Shown in pieces: positions 1 to 5,018 of a DNA stretch of 5,018 bases; position 1 is the first letter of the stretch; every line of letters begins with the position of its first letter. The notes under the pieces were generated by a model. That model saw only the letters and a program-made list of their open reading frames with translations. It ran no database searches and was not told where the DNA came from. Position numbers and translations under genes: made by a program. Origin of the DNA: Roseibacillus sp. (lineage in GTDB: Bacteria; Verrucomicrobiota; Verrucomicrobiia; Verrucomicrobiales; Akkermansiaceae); contig PBTP01000123.1 in assembly GCA_002729275.1 (NCBI GenBank), positions 14,279 to 19,296 of the forward strand, given 5' to 3'.

Positions 1-1311
1 GTTAACTTTGTTTCGTCCACTCCATCCGCGATCACCAAGGTTCTCCACGACAACTATGGAGTTGAAACGGAGGAGAGCGACAGTGGCACTTCTTTCACTG
101 TGATCACCGAAGGTGAAACAGAGGAGGCGGATGCCAATGACGCTCCAATTATTCGGATGGTGTCCAATATGCTTCTGGAGGCCTTCCGGATGCGGGCATC
201 GGATATTCATGTTGAGCCTCTGGAGACGACCTTGCGGATTCGATTCCGGGTGGATGGCCGACTCGTTGAGGTGGAGAGTCACCCCAAACGGCTTCTCCCC
301 GCGATCGTGGCAAGGGTCAAGGTGATGAGCGGGACCATGAGCATTGCCGAGAAGCGGATTCCTCAGGACGGACGAATTCAGATGAGGATCGGAGGTAAGG
401 AGGTGGACCTGCGGGTGTCTACCGTTCCGAGTAATCATGGCGAAAGTATCGTGATGCGGATTCTAGACAAATCCTCGCTTCTCCTCGGCCTGCCTGAATT
501 GGGATTTTTCACCGATGATGAGGCAATCATGCGGGAAATGATGGGCCTTCCAGATGGAATCATTCTGGTGACTGGCCCTACAGGATCTGGAAAAACTACG
601 ACTCTTTATGCCTGCTTGAACTACATCAATAAGCCGGACCGAAAGATCATTACGGTAGAAGATCCGATTGAGTATCAGCTTCCTGGCATCAACCAGGTAA
701 TGGTCAAATCGGACATTGGCATGACTTTTGGTGCGGCCTTGCGCGCTATGTTGCGGCAGGCGCCGAACATCATCATGGTAGGAGAAATTCGTGATGTGGA
801 AACCGCCAGCATAGCGATTAATGCGTCGCTAACCGGACACCTCGTCTTTTCAACCCTGCACACCAACGATGCTCCGAGTGCGGTTGCGCGTTTGGCGGAT
901 ATTGGGGTGCAGCGATTCTTAATCGCCTCCGCGGTCCGGGCCATTATGGCCCAGCGTCTTGTCCGTGCACTGTGCAAGGATTGCAAGGGGCCAGCAGAGC
1001 TCACTGATGCTGAGATGAGGATGCTACGCTTGGATCCTGCTCAGTTGGAAGAAAGTACGATTATGGGCCCCGGGCAATGCGAAACTTGTCGGCAAGGAGG
1101 CTACCGTGGCCGCCAGGGAATCTTTGAAATCTTCAAGGTCGATGACGAGGTGCGGCACCTTATCAATGAAAACCTGAGCACTCCTCAATTGCGCCGCCGC
1201 GCACGGGAGCTTGGCATGCGGACTTTACGAGAAGACGGGATCAGAAAGGTCCTCGCTGGTGTCACCTCAGCCTCAGAGGTCATCTCGGTCACAATGTCCG
1301 ATTCCGATTAA
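1..1311 (+). CDS. GspE/PilB-family secretion/pilus assembly ATPase, first of two (5' end outside window)
   Basis: This is a cytoplasmic AAA+-like ATPase that powers pseudopilus or pilus assembly. The frame is open from base 1, and the first residues (to about 23, ending in a YGVE-like sequence) match the end of a GspE N-terminal domain. The true start therefore lies upstream and the GTG at 100 is internal. Alignment with the next gene suggests about 120 residues are missing, giving a full length near 560. Counting residues from base 1, an acidic linker (about 24-44) precedes the N2E domain (RASDIHVEP 65-73, FRVDGRL 82-88). Next come Walker A GPTGSGKT (192-199), the Asp box TVEDPIEY (218-225), Walker [10 protein letters not shown] (257-265), the His box [12 protein letters not shown] (279-290) and paired CxxC motifs (325-328, 360-363), which form the zinc-binding tetracysteine of GspE/PilB. 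All catalytic motifs look intact. One oddity is APN at 254-256 where the family usually has DPD. The long N-terminal region and the tetracysteine argue against a PilT retraction ATPase. Secretion and pilus roles cannot be distinguished. Confidence 0.95.
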   Translation, partial: VNFVSSTPSAITKVLHDNYGVETEESDSGTSFTVITEGETEEADANDAPIIRMVSNMLLEAFRMRASDIHVEPLETTLRIRFRVDGRLVEVESHPKRLLPAIVARVKVMSGTMSIAEKRIPQDGRIQMRIGGKEVDLRVSTVPSNHGESIVMRILDKSSLLLGLPELGFFTDDEAIMREMMGLPDGIILVTGPTGSGKTTTLYACLNYINKPDRKIITVEDPIEYQLPGINQVMVKSDIGMTFGAALRAMLRQAPNIIMVGEIRDVETASIAINASLTGHLVFSTLHTNDAPSAVARLADIGVQRFLIASAVRAIMAQRLVRALCKDCKGPAELTDAEMRMLRLDPAQLEESTIMGPGQCETCRQGGYRGRQGIFEIFKVDDEVRHLINENLSTPQLRRRARELGMRTLREDGIRKVLAGVTSASEVISVTMSDSD

Positions 1312-1337
1312 AATCGAACTCATTTCATCATACACTA

Positions 1338-3017
1338 ATGGAAAATCGTAACGTCTTGGACATCTTCGTCTCCCGGGGGATGATAGACAATTCCCTTGCT
1401 GAGGACATGCTTCGGGAGATGGACGCAAGTGGAAAGGACGTGGGTGATATCCTGACCGACTTTCAGGTCGTTCAATCCAGAGAGGATATGTGGGGAATCA
1501 TCGCGCAGGAGCTTGGTGCGGACCTTGTCGATCTTTCCGAATTTATGCCACCCGAGGAGCTATTGGCGGTTATTCCTGCACCGATGGCTCGGCTTCATGG
1601 TGCTTTGCCGATTAATTTTGACGCAGAGGGTATCACGGTCGCTCTGCTGGACCCGATGAATCCGCAGACCCCGGAGGATCTGCGGTTTGCCCTCGGCAAG
1701 GAGGTCAAGGTGGTGGTCGCGCCCGACTACGTCATCGAAAAGAAGATCAACGAGGCCTATGGCGGCGGAGCTGATGAGGGAGCGGCAATGGCCGAATTGC
1801 TGGGAGAGCTGGATAATGACGGAAAGGAGCTTTCTGAGCAGGAGTTGGCGGATGAAGCTAATTCCGCGCCGATCGTTCGTTACGTTGATCTAGTCATCTA
1901 CCAGGCGATCAAGGAGCGGGCCTCTGATATTCACTTTGAGCCTTTTGAGAAGGATTTTAAGATCCGCTATCGGGTTGACGGTTCTCTCTATGAGATGGCT
2001 CCGCCACCTATCCACCTCGCACTGCCAATCCTGTCCCGGGTGAAGGTGATGTCCAACATGAACATTGCCGAGCGTCGTGTGCCGCAGGATGGAAGAATCG
2101 TAAAGCAGATTGGCGATCAACAGGTCGATCTCCGGGTTTCTTCTCTGCCAACCTCCTATGGTGAGAGTGTGGTTTTGCGAGTTCTTGACCGGTCGAATGT
2201 TAACATGTCTCTCAGCGTCCTTGGGCTCCCAAGGCACGTCGAAGACTACGTTAATACTACGATCAAGAAGCCGAATGGAATTTTCGTAGTGACCGGTCCT
2301 ACCGGGGCAGGAAAGACCACGACTCTTTACGCCGCACTCAAAGAGATCAACACCATCGATACGAAGTTGCTGACCGCGGAAGATCCGGTGGAGTACGACA
2401 TTGATGGGATAATCCAGGTGCCGGTGAACGAAGCCATCGACCTGAGTTTTGCGAGAATCCTCCGAGCCTTTCTTCGTCAGGATCCGGACAAGATTCTTGT
2501 CGGTGAGATTCGAGACCTCGAAACAGCGCAAATTGCTATTCAAGCATCCCTTACCGGGCACCTTGTTCTTTCAACTCTGCACACCAACGACGCCGCGGGG
2601 TCGGTGACCAGGCTTGTCGATATGGGGACAGAGCCCTTCCTGGTTGCGGCCTCCTTGGAGGGAGTTCTGGCTCAGCGGTTGGTCCGAACGATCTGCAAAG
2701 ACTGTCGCGACAGCTACGAGCCTAACGAGGCAGTGCTCAATCAGTTGGGGCTTTCTGCGCATGAACTTGGAGACAAGCACTTCTACACCGGAAGAGGTTG
2801 TGAGGTGTGTGGTCAGACCGGTCTAAGGGGTCGGCGTGGTCTCTTTGAGCTTCTCAGTGTCTCGGACCCAATTCGCGAAATGATTACCGATCGGGCGCCC
2901 ACTGTTGCCCTCAAGCAGAAAGCCATTGAACTGGGGATGTCCACCCTGCGTGAAGACGGCTTGCGCAATATTTACGAGGGAGTCACCACAATCGAAGAGG
3001 TCCTCAAATATACCTAG
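1338..3017 (+). CDS. GspE/PilB-family secretion/pilus assembly ATPase, second of two (complete)
   Basis: This is a complete 559-residue assembly ATPase, the usual length for GspE/PilB. It starts 26 bases after its paralogue. The N-terminal region (about 1-145) looks like a T2SSE_N/MshEN domain, followed by an acidic, helix-prone linker (about 145-175). The N2E domain holds RASDIHFEP (194-202) and YRVDGSL (211-217). Then come Walker A GPTGAGKT (320-327), the Asp box TAEDPVEY (346-353), DPDKILVGEIRD with Walker B (382-393), the His box [13 protein letters not shown] (407-419), and CKDC (453-456) with CEVC (488-491) as a likely zinc site. By eye the core is roughly half identical to the upstream ATPase, so this is an old, diverged duplication rather than a recent one. 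ATG 1338 is chosen because the N-terminal domain begins directly after it; no Shine-Dalgarno is visible. Hexamer formation and docking on the GspF/PilC platform encoded next are inferred from the family. Whether it serves secretion or a pilus is not resolved. Confidence 0.96.
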   Translation: MENRNVLDIFVSRGMIDNSLAEDMLREMDASGKDVGDILTDFQVVQSREDMWGIIAQELGADLVDLSEFMPPEELLAVIPAPMARLHGALPINFDAEGITVALLDPMNPQTPEDLRFALGKEVKVVVAPDYVIEKKINEAYGGGADEGAAMAELLGELDNDGKELSEQELADEANSAPIVRYVDLVIYQAIKERASDIHFEPFEKDFKIRYRVDGSLYEMAPPPIHLALPILSRVKVMSNMNIAERRVPQDGRIVKQIGDQQVDLRVSSLPTSYGESVVLRVLDRSNVNMSLSVLGLPRHVEDYVNTTIKKPNGIFVVTGPTGAGKTTTLYAALKEINTIDTKLLTAEDPVEYDIDGIIQVPVNEAIDLSFARILRAFLRQDPDKILVGEIRDLETAQIAIQASLTGHLVLSTLHTNDAAGSVTRLVDMGTEPFLVAASLEGVLAQRLVRTICKDCRDSYEPNEAVLNQLGLSAHELGDKHFYTGRGCEVCGQTGLRGRRGLFELLSVSDPIREMITDRAPTVALKQKAIELGMSTLREDGLRNIYEGVTTIEEVLKYT

Positions 3018-3083
3018 TGCCCCAATTAAGCCTCTTTCCATCCTTTTCACTACCATTTCTAAAACGTAAGACCAACCAGACCC
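3018..3083 (+). other. Pyrimidine-rich intergenic leader without Shine-Dalgarno
   Basis: This 66-base gap separates the second ATPase from the GspF/PilC gene. Within it, 3031-3060 has 26 pyrimidines in 30 bases and no G. No purine-rich ribosome-binding site precedes the ATG at 3084, no stable hairpin with a T-run is apparent, and no clear -35/-10 pair can be read. It is probably an unstructured transcribed leader that lets ribosomes start without SD pairing. That role is inference. Confidence 0.4.
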
Positions 3084-4361
3084 ATGCCTAATTTTCAGTA
3101 CACTGCGATCGACCAGCAGGGACAACCGTCCACCGGCACAGTTCAAGCCGGATCCGAAGCGGAGGCTACCAGCCAGCTTAGGAGTCAGAACCTCTACCCA
3201 ACTGGAATCGTTGAGCAAGGGAAAGGATCTCTTGGTGCGGCTGGCAAAAAAGCGGCTTCCAAGGCGAGAGGAAGGAAGAAGGCCAGAGGGACGACGGGAG
3301 GTCGGATCAAGCCCAAGGTGTTGATGATTTTTACCCGCCAACTCGCCACTTTGATTGACTCAGGACTGCCTCTCCTACGGGGGCTGACGGTGTTAGGTAA
3401 GCAGGAACCAAATCAGGTTCTTCGTGGGACAATCAACTCCTTAGCTGATTCCGTGCAGGGAGGTTCTACCTTTTCAGAGAGTTTAGCCCAGCATCCAAAA
3501 ATATTTGATAAGCTCTACGTCAACATGGTGAAGGCCGGGGAGCTTGGTGGTGTTCTTGAAGTGGTCCTAACCCGTCTGGCCGAATACCAGGAGAAGGCCC
3601 ACAAGCTGAAAAATAAGATCGTAGCGGCTATGGTTTACCCGGTCATCGTCATGTTCATTGCGGTGGCAATCGTGACCTTCCTGATGCTGTTCATTGTGCC
3701 CAAGTTCAAAGAAATGTTTAATGATATGGCTGGTGCTGAGCTGCCCAAGATCTCGCAGTTCGTCTTCGGGTTTTCGGAATTCATGATGGCGAGGCCTGTT
3801 ATTCTTCCCAATGCGGTATGGATTCTCGGTGGTGTTTTTCTGGTCTATCTGGGCTTTCAGTTATGGGGGCGGACAAAGACAGGGCGTAATCTTGTGGATA
3901 AATTGAAGCTTAGGATACCCCTTTTCGGTGACATCCAGAGAAAGAGTGCAGTTTCTCGGTTCTCCCGGACGCTTGGAACTCTAGTGACGTCAGGTGTTCC
4001 GATTCTCCAGGCCCTGAACATCACCAAGGAGACCGCCGGCAACGTCGTTATTTCCGATGCAATTAACAAGGTTCACGAGTCTGTCAAAGAGGGTGAATCG
4101 ATTGTGCAACCCCTCCGCGCGAGTGGGGTATTCCCATCCATGGTGATCAGCATGGTGGACGTGGGTGAGGAGACTGGGCAATTGCCGGAAATGTTGCTCA
4201 AAATTGCCGACGTGTATGATGATGAGGTTGATAATGCGGTGACTGCGCTCACCTCCGTTTTGGAGCCGATAATGATTGTGTTCCTTGCTCTGGTTGTCGG
4301 GGCAATTGTATTTGCATTGTTCCTACCTCTGATTAAGATTATTCAGCAGATGCAGCAGTAA
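3084..4361 (+). CDS. GspF/PilC-family inner-membrane platform protein
   Basis: This polytopic inner-membrane protein forms the platform on which the assembly ATPase acts and from which pseudopilins are fed into the fibre. At 425 residues it is slightly longer than typical GspF (about 400). The start at ATG 3084 gives the family-typical opening, with FQYTAID at residues 4-10. Two homologous T2SSF repeats are visible. The first runs from FTRQLATLIDSGLPLLRGL (83-101) to P206 and contains MVKAGELGG (148-156). The second runs from FSRTLGTLVTSGVPILQAL (293-311) to P415 and contains MVDVGEETGQ (357-366). Hydrophobic membrane segments lie at about 179-205, 238-260 and 396-420. Between the N-terminal domain and the first repeat, residues 51-76 form a linker dense in Lys, Arg, Gly and Ala, which seems unusually basic. 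The gene lies 66 bases after an ATPase and 32 before a pseudopilin, the classic E-F-G order. The family assignment is very secure; GspF versus PilC is not decidable here. Confidence 0.97.
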   Translation: MPNFQYTAIDQQGQPSTGTVQAGSEAEATSQLRSQNLYPTGIVEQGKGSLGAAGKKAASKARGRKKARGTTGGRIKPKVLMIFTRQLATLIDSGLPLLRGLTVLGKQEPNQVLRGTINSLADSVQGGSTFSESLAQHPKIFDKLYVNMVKAGELGGVLEVVLTRLAEYQEKAHKLKNKIVAAMVYPVIVMFIAVAIVTFLMLFIVPKFKEMFNDMAGAELPKISQFVFGFSEFMMARPVILPNAVWILGGVFLVYLGFQLWGRTKTGRNLVDKLKLRIPLFGDIQRKSAVSRFSRTLGTLVTSGVPILQALNITKETAGNVVISDAINKVHESVKEGESIVQPLRASGVFPSMVISMVDVGEETGQLPEMLLKIADVYDDEVDNAVTALTSVLEPIMIVFLALVVGAIVFALFLPLIKIIQQMQQ

Positions 4362-4393
4362 AATCTGCCTCATCCGAACAATCCGATTTCAAG

Positions 4394-4969
4394 ATGGAAG
4401 TCTCCCGTAAGCAGCTCAAAGCCAGAAGTTATCGTGGGTTTACCCTCGTGGAACTACTGACCGTTGTGACCATTATCATGATCCTCTCGGGGATGGTCAT
4501 CGGAGTTTCCTCATACGTGAACCGGAAGTCAGCCGTCGACAAGGCCAAGACCCAGATGGAGACGTTCAACATGCAGATTACGGCCTACCAGACCGACGCG
4601 GGTTTCCTGCCCGAGACGACCGATGAGGATATTGAGGCAACAAGTGGACTCATCATTTACCGGATGCTCTACTGTGATGGGGTTGGTGCTGATGGAATTG
4701 CAGGAACAGCAGATGACGGTGCTCTAGATGGCCGTCCCGACGAGGGATTTGTGCCCTACAATGCGGACCTTGACCCGAACACCAATCCCAGAAACCTGAT
4801 CGACAAAAAGGGGACGCTTCTTCCTGTTGCGGTGGTTGATCCGTGGGGAAACTCATGGCGTTTCCGCAATCAGAAAGGAGACCCAGAGCAGCAGAATCCG
4901 GACTTTGATCTGTGGTCGCTAGGTCCAGATGGGAAGAATGGTACTCCCGACGACATCCGGAATTGGTAG
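4394..4969 (+). CDS. GspG-like major pseudopilin with type IV prepilin leader
   Basis: This 191-residue pseudopilin is the likely main subunit of the fibre built by the upstream ATPases and platform. A 15-residue leader with five basic residues ends in G15, followed by F16-T-L-V-E20. This is the prepilin peptidase cleavage and methylation site, with the conserved Glu at mature position 5. Hydrophobic residues 16-38 anchor the precursor in the inner membrane and would form the fibre core; a helix runs on to about residue 67. The C-terminal part has DPWGN (149-153) and a DLWSLGPDGKNGTPDD stretch (172-187) ending in NW, matching the GspG calcium-binding loop. At 191 residues it is longer than proteobacterial GspG (about 140-150). 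The extra length lies at about 80-140 and includes a second GxDGxxGTxDD motif (98-108). ATG 4394 is the only sensible start, placing the leader directly before the cleavage site; no Shine-Dalgarno is seen. It could be a type IV pilin-like subunit, but the DPWGN and calcium-loop features favour GspG. Confidence 0.93.
   Translation: MEVSRKQLKARSYRGFTLVELLTVVTIIMILSGMVIGVSSYVNRKSAVDKAKTQMETFNMQITAYQTDAGFLPETTDEDIEATSGLIIYRMLYCDGVGADGIAGTADDGALDGRPDEGFVPYNADLDPNTNPRNLIDKKGTLLPVAVVDPWGNSWRFRNQKGDPEQQNPDFDLWSLGPDGKNGTPDDIRNW
4436..4441 (+). other. Prepilin peptidase cleavage site codons (G15|F16)
   Basis: These two codons encode the Gly-Phe junction in RGFTLVELL. Prepilin peptidase (GspO/PilD type, not encoded in this window) would cut after G15 and methylate F16. 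The site was recognised from the conserved G|FTLxE pattern followed by a hydrophobic helix. Confidence 0.9.
4685..4954 (+). repeat. Two copies of a GxDGxxGTxDD protein motif within the pseudopilin
   Basis: Residues 98-108 (GADGIAGTADD, bases 4685-4717) and 177-187 (GPDGKNGTPDD, bases 4922-4954) share the pattern G-x-D-G-x-x-G-T-x-D-D. The second copy sits where GspG proteins bind calcium. The DNA of the two copies uses different codons at several places, so this is a protein-level similarity, not a recent DNA duplication. Whether the first copy also binds a metal is unknown. Confidence 0.6.
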
Positions 4970-5018
4970 GTCAACAAAGGATTTTGCCCCGGCATCGCGC
5001 TGAGGCAAGGCAGTGGTG
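4970..5018 (+). other. Unassigned 3' edge after the pseudopilin gene
   Basis: These 49 bases follow the pseudopilin stop. TTGCC (4984-4988) can pair with GGCAA (5004-5008) across a 15-base loop, but the stem is short and no T-run follows, so a terminator is not supported. GAGG (5002-5005) and AAGG (5007-5010) lie at plausible distances before GTG codons at 5013 and 5016, so another gene of the operon could begin at the edge. This cannot be decided from the window. Confidence 0.3.

Noticed and set aside
100..102. GTG as the start codon of the first ATPase
   Set aside because: The same frame is open back to base 1 and encodes the recognisable end of a GspE N-terminal domain, so the gene begins outside the window.
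1890..2561. Minus-strand open frame of 223 codons
   Set aside because: It lies wholly antisense to the strongly conserved core of the second ATPase, and its translation shows no recognisable domain. It is an overlap artefact.
571..2600. Recent gene conversion between the two ATPases
   Set aside because: Short matching DNA blocks occur at the Walker A and His-box codons, but these encode invariant motifs and the flanking DNA is well diverged. Protein conservation explains them.
1..3017. One of the two ATPases being a PilT retraction ATPase
   Set aside because: Both have the long N-terminal region (seen complete in the second) and the CxxC pair typical of GspE/PilB. PilT is shorter and lacks the tetracysteine.
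3018..3083. Internal promoter before the GspF/PilC gene
   Set aside because: No -35/-10 pair with sensible spacing could be read; the tract is simply pyrimidine-rich.
2823..3341. Minus-strand open frame of 172 codons spanning the ATPase-GspF junction
   Set aside because: It overlaps conserved coding sequence of both flanking genes, and its product has no recognisable motif or signal.
4984..5008. Rho-independent terminator after the pseudopilin
   Set aside because: The stem is five base pairs with a 15-base loop and lacks a following T-run.

Overview
The window carries four consecutive plus-strand genes of a type II secretion / type IV pilus-like machine. They are a 5'-truncated GspE/PilB-type ATPase (1-1311), a second complete GspE/PilB-type ATPase (1338-3017), a GspF/PilC inner-membrane platform protein (3084-4361) and a GspG-like major pseudopilin (4394-4969). 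The spacers are 26, 66 and 32 bases and none contains a convincing terminator or promoter, so the genes are most simply read as one operon. About 49 bases of unassigned sequence follow the last stop. No RNA gene, mobile element, CRISPR array or stretch of more than 300 bases without a gene is present.

The likely source is a Gram-negative bacterium of the Verrucomicrobiota (possibly Opitutae) or a related PVC-group lineage. This is inferred from the tandem pair of long GspE/PilB ATPases, the pseudopilin's C-terminal wording (DPWGN followed by NPDFDLWSLGPDG), the middling GC content, and start codons without Shine-Dalgarno sequences. I cannot confirm the taxon without a database search.

The parts fit together as in known systems. 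A cytoplasmic ATPase hexamer docks on the polytopic GspF/PilC platform and drives extraction of pseudopilin subunits from the inner membrane into a periplasmic fibre. The fibre either pushes substrates through an outer-membrane secretin or forms a pilus. The secretin, prepilin peptidase, minor pseudopilins and GspC/L/M-type assembly proteins are not in this window, so secretion and piliation cannot be told apart here.

The window is mostly a recognisable system. The points worth attention are the two different, apparently intact assembly-type ATPases side by side, a repeated acidic-glycine loop in the pseudopilin that resembles its own calcium loop, a highly basic linker in the GspF protein, and the Shine-Dalgarno-less, pyrimidine-rich gene junctions. 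I see no sign of a wholly undescribed system.
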